DNA of 51,863 bases from an uncultured Erysipelotrichaceae bacterium (GTDB lineage: Bacteria > Bacillota_I > Bacilli_A > RF39 > UBA660), in assembly GCA_902783315.1 (NCBI GenBank), contig CACZQK010000019.1, positions 1-51,863 of the forward strand. The letters are read 5' to 3'. The notes beneath the pieces were generated by a model. That model searched no databases. It was not told the DNA's origin and worked only from the letters and a program-made list of their open reading frames with translations. Every line of letters starts with the position of its first letter. Positions within the stretch are counted from its first letter, which is position 1. Positions 14,868 through 23,518 of the stretch are shown piece after piece. A program made the translations under genes and the position numbers.

Positions 14868-17024
14868 TTATCGCTCTATTAAGCTTAAACTAACTTTATT
14901 TTTTTCTAAAGAAATATCATCCACATAACAATTCACAATATCACCAACACTAAATAAATCACTTGGGTGTTTTACATAATTAGTAGATAATTTAGAAATA
15001 TGAGCCAAACCATCATCATGCAAACCAATATCAATAAATAAACCAAAGTCAACAACATTACGAACAGTCCCCTGTAATCTCATGCCTATTTTTAAATCTT
15101 TTATATCTAAAATGTCACTTTTTAGTATTGGTTGTGGATATTCATCTCTAGGATCTAAATTAGGTTTTTTCAAAGATGTGATAACATCCTCAAATGTATA
15201 AATATCAATATTTAAAATTTTTCTAATCTCTTCCAAATTAATTTTATTCAAAGCAGAAATCAATTCATCAGTTCCAACTTTACTAGCATCCATTCCTAGT
15301 TTTTCCAATAGCTTATTTGCAATCGCATAACTCTCAGGATGAATAGCAGTAGAATCTAAAATATTATTACCATCTGTAATACGTAAAAACCCAATAGCCT
15401 GTTCATAAGCTTTATCTGATAATAATTTTTCTTTTTTGATTTGTTCCCGAGACATAATTTTACCAACAGAATCGCGATAAGAAAGAATCTTCTTAATAGC
15501 CGCTTTCGTAATTCCCGAAACATAAGACAACAAAGATGCCGATGCGGTATTAATATTAACTCCAACACTGTTAACACATTTTTCGACAACAAAATCTAAA
15601 GAAGAAGATAATTTTTTTTCACTAACATCATGTTGATATAAACCAACACCAATCCCCTCTGGAGGAATTTTAACAAGTTCAGCAAGAGGATCTTGTAGCC
15701 GTCTTCCAATACTAACAGCACTTCTTTTCTCAATAGCTAAATCAGGAAACTCTTCAATTGCTTGAGGAGAAGCAGAATAAATAGATGCACCAGCCTCGCT
15801 AACAATAACATATTTACAAGATAAATTATATTCCTTAATAATGTCGCTACAAAGCTTTTCAGATTCACGTGATGCCGTACCATTTCCTATCGCAATAATA
15901 TCAATTTTATATTTTTGAATTAATTGATAAATAACCTCTTTAGACATTTTTATATTCTTTTCTTCATTTCCCTTTAAAAATGGTTTTACAACGACACTAT
16001 CCAAATATTTTCCCTGTTCATCCAAAACAGCTAGCTTACAACCATTAACATATCCAGGATCAAAAGCTAATACTCTCCGCTCTTTCATTGGGGGTGTTAA
16101 AAGTAAAGACTCTAAATTCTTACCAAAATTTAAAATAGCAGCTTCTTCTCCTTTTTCTGTAAGTTCACTACGAATTTCTCTTTGAATAGAAGGAGCAATT
16201 AATCTTTTATAAGAATCATTAATTGCATCAATAACATAGGACGTAACAAAACTTTTATCATTCTTAATAACTTTTTTTTCTAAAAAAGATAAAATTTCAT
16301 CTTTATTAACATCGAGACTAACATTTAAAATCTTTTCTTTCTCTCCACGATTAATAGCTAAAATACGATGTGGCTTAATTTGTTTAATCAACTCACTATA
16401 ATCATAATACATCTCATAAATAGCATTAGAATCAACTGCATCCTTCTTTTTCTTAGAGACAAGAATTCCATTTTTATAATAATAACCTCGAATAAAGCGA
16501 CGATAACTTGCATTATCACTAATCCACTCTGCAATAATATAGCAAGCCCCCGTAATGGCTGTTGAAGTATCACAAACTTTATCGGTTATAAATTTAGAAC
16601 ATAAAGAATCAATATCTCCACTAGCAGGAAAAGCCATAACCATTTTAGCAAGAGGTTCCAATCCAAGAGCAATAGCTTCTGTTGCTTTAGATTTTTTCTT
16701 TTCCTTATATGGGCGATAAATATCTTCAACTTCAACCAGCTTAGAACAAGCCATTATCGCCTCTTCTATTTCCTTTGTTAACATTCCTTTTTCATCTATT
16801 AAACGAACGACATCTTCTTTTCGCTTTAATAAATTTTCTTGATAAGCATAAACTTCTTCTATTTTCTTTATAGTTTCCTCATCCAAAGCCCCTGTTACTT
16901 CCTTTCGATATCTAGCAATAAAAGGAATCGTATTTCCATCACTTAATAAATTTAATACAACATCTACTTGCTTTTCTGTAATATTTAAATTACTAGCTAT
17001 TTTTTTTATAATTTGTTCACTCAT
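14868..17024 (-). CDS. tex: Tex family RNA-binding transcription accessory protein
   Basis: Conserved multi-domain nucleic-acid-binding protein implicated in transcription and RNA handling. Along 718 residues: N-terminal helical domain with NTIPFIARYRKEVTGALDEE, YqgF/RNase-H-like domain (RVLAFDPGYVNGCKLAVLD), helix-hairpin-helix region (VGVNINTASASLLSYVSGI) and a C-terminal S1 domain (GMRLQGTVRNVVDFGLFIDI). The start is the ATG of MSEQIIKKIASNLNI, preceded by GAGGTG; the longer frame runs into the upstream gene. Located alone between an orphan secreted protein and an orphan soluble protein. Confidence 0.96.
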   Translation of the reverse strand: MSEQIIKKIASNLNITEKQVDVVLNLLSDGNTIPFIARYRKEVTGALDEETIKKIEEVYAYQENLLKRKEDVVRLIDEKGMLTKEIEEAIMACSKLVEVEDIYRPYKEKKKSKATEAIALGLEPLAKMVMAFPASGDIDSLCSKFITDKVCDTSTAITGACYIIAEWISDNASYRRFIRGYYYKNGILVSKKKKDAVDSNAIYEMYYDYSELIKQIKPHRILAINRGEKEKILNVSLDVNKDEILSFLEKKVIKNDKSFVTSYVIDAINDSYKRLIAPSIQREIRSELTEKGEEAAILNFGKNLESLLLTPPMKERRVLAFDPGYVNGCKLAVLDEQGKYLDSVVVKPFLKGNEEKNIKMSKEVIYQLIQKYKIDIIAIGNGTASRESEKLCSDIIKEYNLSCKYVIVSEAGASIYSASPQAIEEFPDLAIEKRSAVSIGRRLQDPLAELVKIPPEGIGVGLYQHDVSEKKLSSSLDFVVEKCVNSVGVNINTASASLLSYVSGITKAAIKKILSYRDSVGKIMSREQIKKEKLLSDKAYEQAIGFLRITDGNNILDSTAIHPESYAIANKLLEKLGMDASKVGTDELISALNKINLEEIRKILNIDIYTFEDVITSLKKPNLDPRDEYPQPILKSDILDIKDLKIGMRLQGTVRNVVDFGLFIDIGLHDDGLAHISKLSTNYVKHPSDLFSVGDIVNCYVDDISLEKNKVSLSLIER

Positions 17025-17079
17025 TTTTTGCACCTCGCTACCATAATAACAAAAAGACCTAAAAAAAAAAAGTATTGAC

Positions 17080-17853
17080 TTATTTATTAACAGGATTATA
17101 CCCGTATAAATAAAATTCGCCACTCTCATTTTTCTTTAATTCATATTTATATAATTGCAACTTTTTATACTCATTTATTGGTTGTTTTTCAAAATTATTA
17201 TATCCATTACAAACATCAGTATATACAACATCTCCAGTCATAAAATCAAATAATTCTAACTTTTCACCATTTATACAATTTCCATTATAATATCCTTCAT
17301 ACATATAAAATATATATAAATCTTTTTCTTCTCTATACTTTGCAAACTTTGAATATTTTCTATAATTATGATTATTGGTACCAAGCACTAATCTATAATA
17401 TGGAGAATTACTAGTACTATTAATATTATAATTACCATAATCATCTATATACAATCTTATAGTATTAGAATGAAATTCTGTATTTGTATTAAATGTTTTA
17501 AATAATAAATTATCTTGTAGACTTTCTTTATTTATACAAATATCTTTTCCATCTCCACATAAATATGTATTAATCTTATTTTTTAATAAATAAGCCATTA
17601 AAATACTTTCTCTTTTATCATTTGATAAATTATCAAAACCACTAAAATACTCATTTGAAATATTAAACTGAATTGGTAACGTATCAATAAGAGATACTCC
17701 TGCAGTAATATTAGAATATTCACTATTATCACTGTATCTAAATTGTTCAATATGATCTTCTAATGAATAGCAAATTGTACCTAATGCTAAAAAATTAAAA
17801 GATGCTACTAATAATAACGTAATTGCAATATTTGCTACTTTACTGCCATTCAT
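17080..17853 (-). CDS. Secreted or membrane-anchored protein of unknown function
   Basis: A 257-residue protein with an N-terminal hydrophobic segment (about residues 8-30) that is a signal anchor, and an Asn/Tyr-rich extracellular part. Four or more Cys outside (LCGDGKDICI, GNCING, DVCNGY) could form disulfides. It follows the LtaS-like gene after 9 bases, so it is probably co-transcribed and may act with it at the cell surface. I do not recognise a family; the link to teichoic acid synthesis is inference from position. Confidence 0.7.
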   Translation of the reverse strand: MNGSKVANIAITLLLVASFNFLALGTICYSLEDHIEQFRYSDNSEYSNITAGVSLIDTLPIQFNISNEYFSGFDNLSNDKRESILMAYLLKNKINTYLCGDGKDICINKESLQDNLLFKTFNTNTEFHSNTIRLYIDDYGNYNINSTSNSPYYRLVLGTNNHNYRKYSKFAKYREEKDLYIFYMYEGYYNGNCINGEKLELFDFMTGDVVYTDVCNGYNNFEKQPINEYKKLQLYKYELKKNESGEFYLYGYNPVNK

Positions 17854-17862
17854 ACTTTTCTC

Positions 17863-19791
17863 CTATCTAAATACATATTTATAATAATCATTATATTGCA
17901 TAGCAACAGATATATTATATTTTTCATTTACTTCGTTTGTAATTTTCGTAATATATTTATCATCAATTGATTCTACATATGGAGTAAATCTTGAAGTTTC
18001 TACATCATAGCTTCCTTTATTATTTACCCAACTTCTATCTGGAAATACAACTAATCCATCATGATTTTGAGCCATTATATCTCTTCCAATCATTAATCTA
18101 GAGTCATAAGGAATATTCAACATATTTAATACCGTTGGTAAAACATCAATGTTCATAGCATATTTATCAATTTTATCATTCCCTTTATAAACACTATTAT
18201 AAATAATAAGAGACCCCCTATTTCGATCAAACTTATTATCTCTATCAATTTTTGAAACACTATTAACTTCTTTATTTGAAAGATAATAAGGAGAATGATC
18301 ACTAGAAATAACAATTAAAGTATCATTAAGTTTACCAGAATTTTTTAATTTTGTTATTAATTGATTCATTGCCAAATCAAAATCTATATTAGCAGCTATA
18401 TAATATTTAATTTGTGATGAATATGGAAGATTTTTGACTTTATCTAAATGTTTTTCAGCAACAAAATTACTTGAATCATATGATCCGTGACCACTCAAAG
18501 TAATATAATAAGCAAAAAAGCGATCTTGATTAATAAAATCATCAATTGTTTGATCCATCATATCCATATCACTACCATGAAAGAATTCACACTTCATATT
18601 AATTCCTTCATTACAATATCTATGACCATCAAAATCAAGAGTACTAAAATAAGTACTTCTTCTATTATAGTAACCAACATAATCATGGTATACATAAGTT
18701 TTATAAGAATACTTTTTTAATACTCTTGGTAAAATATATGGATTAACATTATATACCATATCAATTAAACTATAATCTTCACCAATAATTGGTAATGTTG
18801 CCCATTCAAGCATATATTCCCCATCAGCAGTAGATGCTGGATACTTAGGAGAAAAATAATTATTAAAAACAATACCTTCATTTTTTAATTTATAAAGAGT
18901 TGGTGTTAGTTCAGGATTAATTGCTATCTCATCAAAAGATTCTGCTAATATAAAAATTACATTTTTTTCTTGAAATAATCCCGTAAATTTATTTTGTTCA
19001 GTTGGTTCTTGATTATTAAAATAATTATGTAAATTTTTAATTGTTTCGTTTGTCTCTTTTTCTGCTAACTGCTTTAAATCAATACTATTATTAATATTAT
19101 ATTTTTGCTCTACTTTATCCACTAAAAAAGTCCTTTTATTAATTAAAATATCTTCTTCTGGTAAAATTTTGGGATTAAAACCAAATATTTTTCTTTCTAA
19201 ACTTAGCATTGCAGTAGAAAATAATCCCATTTTATGAACAGACTGAATTGGCACATTTTTTAAATGCACGATATTATAAAGACTGTTCTCATTATTTCTA
19301 TTAACAAATTCTATTGAAAAAACAGTATATAAGGCACACACAATCATAAACATAGATAATAACAAAGTATCATAGTGATTTATTTTTTTTACTTTAGGAA
19401 TTTTTATTAAAAAAACAACAGTTGGAATTACAAATAAAAGTATATATAAAGTATTTTGAAATATCGTTAAAAGTATTTTGTCATATCCATCTTTCAATAC
19501 ACCAGCAAACTGTATTCCATTAAAACTAAAAAAAGATTCATAGATACTATAATAAACTAGCTCTGCTGAAAATATTAATACTGTCATTCCACATATTGCT
19601 CTCATAATAATAGTATTAACTTTCTCATTTTTAAATAAAGATGAAACAATCGTTAAAGGCCAAGCTATAATAATAGAAACAAAAAATATAAATAAAGTTG
19701 ATGATAAAGAAAAAGATTTAAAACAAGCAATATGAAAAACTATTTCCATATATAATAAAAATAATATGTACATAATAAATGTTTTTCGCAT
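17863..19791 (-). CDS. LtaS-like lipoteichoic acid synthase / phosphoglycerol transferase
   Basis: Membrane enzyme of the LtaS sulfatase superfamily, which polymerises glycerol-phosphate from phosphatidylglycerol on the outer face of the membrane. Five N-terminal transmembrane helices (within residues 1-165) precede an extracellular domain with the family's metal and catalytic residues: Glu284 (ILAESFDE), Thr321 (YPASTADGEY), the LSGHGSYD segment and Asp498-His499 (VISSDHSPYY). At 642 residues the length is normal. The first gene of a pair with the secreted orphan downstream. Whether it makes lipoteichoic acid or modifies another polymer cannot be told. Confidence 0.9.
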   Translation of the reverse strand: MRKTFIMYILFLLYMEIVFHIACFKSFSLSSTLFIFFVSIIIAWPLTIVSSLFKNEKVNTIIMRAICGMTVLIFSAELVYYSIYESFFSFNGIQFAGVLKDGYDKILLTIFQNTLYILLFVIPTVVFLIKIPKVKKINHYDTLLLSMFMIVCALYTVFSIEFVNRNNENSLYNIVHLKNVPIQSVHKMGLFSTAMLSLERKIFGFNPKILPEEDILINKRTFLVDKVEQKYNINNSIDLKQLAEKETNETIKNLHNYFNNQEPTEQNKFTGLFQEKNVIFILAESFDEIAINPELTPTLYKLKNEGIVFNNYFSPKYPASTADGEYMLEWATLPIIGEDYSLIDMVYNVNPYILPRVLKKYSYKTYVYHDYVGYYNRRSTYFSTLDFDGHRYCNEGINMKCEFFHGSDMDMMDQTIDDFINQDRFFAYYITLSGHGSYDSSNFVAEKHLDKVKNLPYSSQIKYYIAANIDFDLAMNQLITKLKNSGKLNDTLIVISSDHSPYYLSNKEVNSVSKIDRDNKFDRNRGSLIIYNSVYKGNDKIDKYAMNIDVLPTVLNMLNIPYDSRLMIGRDIMAQNHDGLVVFPDRSWVNNKGSYDVETSRFTPYVESIDDKYITKITNEVNEKYNISVAMQYNDYYKYVFR

Positions 19792-19909
19792 TTTTTCACC
19801 TACTATACTTACAATAACATTTTAAATTTTATTTAAATATTTATAAACATTTTTTTATTTTTTTTTACTAATTTTACATTTGCTTTACTAATTTATTTAT
19901 AAAAATTTA

Positions 19910-19944
19910 TCAAAAAAAAATAAAGACAAAAAATCTTTATTTAA
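19910..19944 (-). terminator. Intrinsic terminator after the 20022-20447 gene
   Basis: A perfect 9-bp stem AAATAAAGA / TCTTTATTT (19918-19926 and 19934-19942) with a 7-base loop and a T-run on the minus strand. The rest of the 230-base gap to the LtaS-like gene is AT-rich and must hold that gene's promoter. Confidence 0.85.
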
Positions 19945-20021
19945 AAAATGTTAACCCTTCAATAGTAGATATGAATTACCATCAAATGATAAATAGCTAG
20001 ATCCCAAAATTTGAATAAAAT

Positions 20022-20447
20022 TTACCCTCCAAAACCAATAGTATCCATAACTTTATAAACATCACCATTTTCATCAAAATAAATAAAGTAATAGTGTTTT
20101 TGATAATCAGGCATGATAGGTCCATTATCAGTATAAATATAATAGCCTATCATACCTGATTCACCATCTTGAAGAAAACCCGCATCAAATTTACCATATT
20201 TATCTACAATTACTTTAATATTAGAATGAAGAACAAACCAATCATTAAACTTATAATAAGTAGCATGTGACAAAAAAAACAATTGCACTAGCATAAATAA
20301 AAATATATTAGTAACTAACAAAAAAATTTCTATTTTTATAGAACAATACTTTTTCTTTTTTACTATCAACAATATAAAAAAAAATATAAAAAAAAGAAGA
20401 ACACCAAAAACAAGAAACTCAATAATTGCAATGTGCCAAGGACTCAT
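20022..20447 (-). CDS. Small membrane protein of unknown function
   Basis: A 141-residue protein with two transmembrane helices (about 7-30 and 40-60) followed by an extracellular domain of about 80 residues (DKYGKFDAGFLQDGESGMIGYY, YFIYFDENGDVYKVMD), which looks like a small beta-rich module. It starts 18 bases after the 3D-domain protein stop with a GGTGGGTG ribosome site, so is likely co-transcribed with it. No family recognised. Confidence 0.7.
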   Translation of the reverse strand: MSPWHIAIIEFLVFGVLLFFIFFFILLIVKKKKYCSIKIEIFLLVTNIFLFMLVQLFFLSHATYYKFNDWFVLHSNIKVIVDKYGKFDAGFLQDGESGMIGYYIYTDNGPIMPDYQKHYYFIYFDENGDVYKVMDTIGFGG

Positions 20448-20465
20448 TCACAACACCCACCAAAA

Positions 20466-21071
20466 TTAATATCCATATCTCAACACTTCGAAAGTAGTAT
20501 TACGAGCCAAACCAAATTGAGATGCTTCAGCCTCAGTAGAAAATAATAAGTCAAACAAATATCTTCTTCCAATACCTATATCCCCACCACGATCTAAAAC
20601 GATTACATGAAACGTTCCTATTTTGCTATCTACAACGCGAACAACAGTTCCATAAGGATATTTTTTATCACCAGCAACAATCCGAAGGATTCCATACTTG
20701 GGATCATTATATACAAGTTGATTTTCTAATGCAGGATAACCAGAACCAACTCTTCCAGAACATCCAGAACAATCAAGCCCATAAGCAGACATAGTACCAA
20801 CTTGTGTTTCTAAAACATCAGAAACCACACTAGCCCCAGCAGTCTGATAAAACATCTCCTTTTTCAGAGTATAAACAGCATCACTTAATTTATTACTTTC
20901 TTCAAAGGAACTTACTTGAATTTCATCAGACTCAATTCCATAAAAAAGATTAGTAGTAATACTTTTTGGTACAACAGAAGAAGAAAGTCTCATTTTACTA
21001 GGCCTCATAAAAATAATACCCACAATCATAAAAATCAAAAAGAAATTAAATGTTATAAAAAACCTTTTCAT
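20466..21071 (-). CDS. 3D (Asp-Asp-Asp) domain wall protein
   Basis: A 201-residue extracytoplasmic protein with an N-terminal membrane anchor (about 4-23) and a C-terminal double-psi beta-barrel 3D domain (about 114-201): MSAYGLDCSGCSG, YPYGTVVRVV, LDRGGDIGIGRR and a last strand NTTFEVLRYG. The family includes lytic-transglycosylase-like wall enzymes such as YocH/YabE C-termini. DRGGDIG and FDLLFSTEAEA carry two of the name-giving acidic positions. Likely acts on peptidoglycan, in an operon with two membrane proteins of unknown role. Confidence 0.85.
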   Translation of the reverse strand: MKRFFITFNFFLIFMIVGIIFMRPSKMRLSSSVVPKSITTNLFYGIESDEIQVSSFEESNKLSDAVYTLKKEMFYQTAGASVVSDVLETQVGTMSAYGLDCSGCSGRVGSGYPALENQLVYNDPKYGILRIVAGDKKYPYGTVVRVVDSKIGTFHVIVLDRGGDIGIGRRYLFDLLFSTEAEASQFGLARNTTFEVLRYGY

Positions 21072-21108
21072 AAAAACTCCTTAAAAACATTAGAATTTCA
21101 ATACCGTT

Positions 21109-22020
21109 TTATTTTTGTCTAGTACAAGTATATCCAGAAGATTTCATACTTCTCTCAATTAAATCAATATCTTGACCATATTGATATTCAGGATAATTTC
21201 CACCCGCCTCAGAAAAGGCAGCATTTAAAGAACTCAAATCAACATTAGCAAGATCAAAAGTTTGCTTTTCAATTAACTTTCCTGTAGAATACTCACAACG
21301 AATATAAATTCCATCTGCTCCACTCAAATCATCTTTTAACTGATTACAAATAGAAGCAACATTATTTAATGTTTCCTCATCTTCCGTTGGATTTCCTTTG
21401 GTCGTAATCACAAAGTCCGTCTTTACTAACTTATTATCTTTAAAACGGAAGGACAAATCATAATTTTTATCTAAACTAGCCGTATTAGTTTTTAAAGAGC
21501 ACATCATACTTCCGGTAGTAATTTTTTCTTCTACTTTATTATAGGCACCAGACTTATATAAATTAATCATAGAGGTTATTTCAGGTAAAAAAATAATAAA
21601 AGCTAGTAAAATAATAAAAGCAAAAGCTAAGAATATCATCTTTCCTTTACTAGGAGATGTATACTCAATATCTACTTTCTTTTGATTTTCTAAATTAGTA
21701 TTTTGCTCCTGACTAGAAGAAGTATTATTCACAACATTACCAGTTTGTAAAAAAGCATTATCAATACGATTCACAAGATTATTAGATGTTGGATTAGAAT
21801 TGCCAACAAAATTATTTACTGATTGAGGAGGAATATTTCCTAAATTATTAGCCGGATTTACAGTAGGTACAGAATTATTATTTGAAACAATAGTATTATC
21901 CACTGGTTGGGAAGAAACATTTTCTAAATTACCAACTGGATTTACTGTAGGTATAGAACCGTTATTTTGTATATTACCTTGTGCATTATTATTATCTAAA
22001 TTATTATTCAACAAAATCAA
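21109..22020 (-). CDS. Asn-rich repeat membrane protein of unknown function
   Basis: A 303-residue protein. The N-terminal 120 residues are low-complexity (Asn, Val, Pro, Ser) and include two 23-residue repeats (20-42 and 48-70) sharing (I/V)PTVNP...NL.N...Q.V.N. A single transmembrane helix follows (about 128-148) and then an extracellular domain of about 150 residues with four Cys (SMMCSL, ASICNQL, YIRCEYS, YTCTRQK). With the disordered half inside and the Cys half outside it resembles orphan membrane lipid- or wall-sensing proteins, but I recognise no family. Confidence 0.75.
   Translation of the reverse strand: MILLNNNLDNNNAQGNIQNNGSIPTVNPVGNLENVSSQPVDNTIVSNNNSVPTVNPANNLGNIPPQSVNNFVGNSNPTSNNLVNRIDNAFLQTGNVVNNTSSSQEQNTNLENQKKVDIEYTSPSKGKMIFLAFAFIILLAFIIFLPEITSMINLYKSGAYNKVEEKITTGSMMCSLKTNTASLDKNYDLSFRFKDNKLVKTDFVITTKGNPTEDEETLNNVASICNQLKDDLSGADGIYIRCEYSTGKLIEKQTFDLANVDLSSLNAAFSEAGGNYPEYQYGQDIDLIERSMKSSGYTCTRQK
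21811..21963 (-). repeat. Two degenerate in-frame repeats encoding a 23-residue unit
   Basis: Copies at 21895-21963 and 21811-21879, period 84 bases, encode SIPTVNPVGNLENVSSQPVD and SVPTVNPANNLGNIPPQSVN. DNA identity is partial, so the duplication is not recent. Confidence 0.75.
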
Positions 22021-22059
22021 CTCCTACTATTAATTATAAAATGATTATAACATAAAACT

Positions 22060-22689
22060 CTATCTCAAACTAGATATTTTTTCTTGAAAATCTAAAGCAT
22101 TAGTAATATAACTACCAGAAGTCAAAATATCAGCATCATAACACAAATCTTTAGTTTGATCATTTACTCCACCATCCACATTAATCAAAATGGTAAAATG
22201 GTAAGAATTAATTAACTGCTTTAATTCCTTAATTTTTTTCTCTGTTTCTGGAATAAATAATTGTCCACCCATACCAGGAGCAACACCCATTACAATAACA
22301 ACATCCAAATAAGGTAAATACGGAATCAGATTATTTACTTTTGTTTCAGGATTAATAGCTAATCCACACCCAATAGAATAACTTTTAATTTTTTCTAAAT
22401 TAGAGATAATATCTTCATCACTTTCAATATGAAAGGTCATAAACTCCGTATTCAACTCAGCAAAAAGCGGAATATATTTTGATGGCTTTTTAACCATCAA
22501 ATGAACATCTAATCTCTTAGAAGTATATTCACCAATATGTTTCATCTCAGAAAAAGGAAGAGTTTTATTAGAAACAAACTTTCCATCCATAAAATCAACA
22601 TGAATATAATCAACATCCGTAGTATTCAATTTTATTAAATCACTGGGTATGTTCTTACTAGATAAAAAGGTAGCACTAACTTTTTTCAT
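22060..22689 (-). CDS. rpe: Ribulose-phosphate 3-epimerase
   Basis: Interconverts ribulose-5-phosphate and xylulose-5-phosphate in the pentose phosphate pathway; cytoplasmic TIM barrel. Motifs: SATFLSS at the N-terminus, HVDFMDG (metal His and Asp), RLDVHLMV, MGVAPGMGGQ, and VDGGV with the second catalytic Asp, then TSGSYI for phosphate binding. At 209 residues it is normal. The start is the ATG 9 bases after AGGAG, giving a 14-base overlap with rsgA, the usual partner in Firmicutes. Confidence 0.93.
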   Translation of the reverse strand: MKKVSATFLSSKNIPSDLIKLNTTDVDYIHVDFMDGKFVSNKTLPFSEMKHIGEYTSKRLDVHLMVKKPSKYIPLFAELNTEFMTFHIESDEDIISNLEKIKSYSIGCGLAINPETKVNNLIPYLPYLDVVIVMGVAPGMGGQLFIPETEKKIKELKQLINSYHFTILINVDGGVNDQTKDLCYDADILTSGSYITNALDFQEKISSLR

Positions 22690-23518
22690 TTGAATCAACT
22701 CCTATAAACTTAAGATAATTAAAATAACGACTTTCTAAAATATCATGCGAATGAACATGAGACTTTACACAACACTCACTTTCGTTTGTATGACTACAAT
22801 CTAAAAATGGACAAGGATATTTTGAAAACTCTACAAAGGCTTTTTTTATTTGCTCAGTACTGTAGTTTTTTAACTCCAAAGAAGAAAAACCCGGAGTATC
22901 CATAACTTTACCACCTAAAAAAGAAAACAACTCAACAACTCGAGTAGTATGTTTACCTCTACCTAAAGCCATCGAAATTTCCCCAGTATTTAAATTCCAA
23001 TCTGGATTTATCTTATTTAGCAAAGTTGATTTTCCCGCTCCTGTTTGTCCTGTAAAAACACTAGTTTTATTATCAATTAGTTTTTTTATAGCAGAAATAT
23101 CCATATTAGATACTACTGTATATCCTAACTCTTCATAATATTTCAAAACTAACCTAATATCCTTTAATTCCTCCTCACTTACTAAATCTTCTTTAGTAAT
23201 ACAAATAATTGGTATAACATGATTAATCTCCATAAGTACTAAAAACTTATCTAATAAATTAAGAGAAAAATTTGGATATTTTAAACTAGTAATTAAAAAA
23301 GCTTGATCAACATTACTTACTTTAGGCCTATCAAAGAAATTCTTTCGTGGTAATACCTTTTCAATAAGCAACTTATCTTTCTGAAAAAGAACATAGTCCC
23401 CTACTACAGGAACAATATGTTCTTTTCGAAAAACACCACGGCACTTACAAGGATAAACTTTATTTTCATAATTAATATAATGCAAATCACTGCTTATCTT
23501 TATAATTTGTCCTTTCAC
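22676..23518 (-). CDS. rsgA: Small ribosomal subunit biogenesis GTPase RsgA
   Basis: Circularly permuted GTPase that checks late 30S assembly. After an OB-fold N-terminus come G4 (TKED, 108-111), the P-loop GQTGAGKST (157-165), the G2 segment GRGKHTTR and G3 DTPG (207-210), followed by the zinc domain PCPFLDCSHTNESECC. Length 280 is normal. It starts 1 base after the prkC stop, completing the classic prpC-prkC-rsgA-rpe order. Confidence 0.96.
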   Translation of the reverse strand: MKGQIIKISSDLHYINYENKVYPCKCRGVFRKEHIVPVVGDYVLFQKDKLLIEKVLPRKNFFDRPKVSNVDQAFLITSLKYPNFSLNLLDKFLVLMEINHVIPIICITKEDLVSEEELKDIRLVLKYYEELGYTVVSNMDISAIKKLIDNKTSVFTGQTGAGKSTLLNKINPDWNLNTGEISMALGRGKHTTRVVELFSFLGGKVMDTPGFSSLELKNYSTEQIKKAFVEFSKYPCPFLDCSHTNESECCVKSHVHSHDILESRYFNYLKFIGVDSNEKS

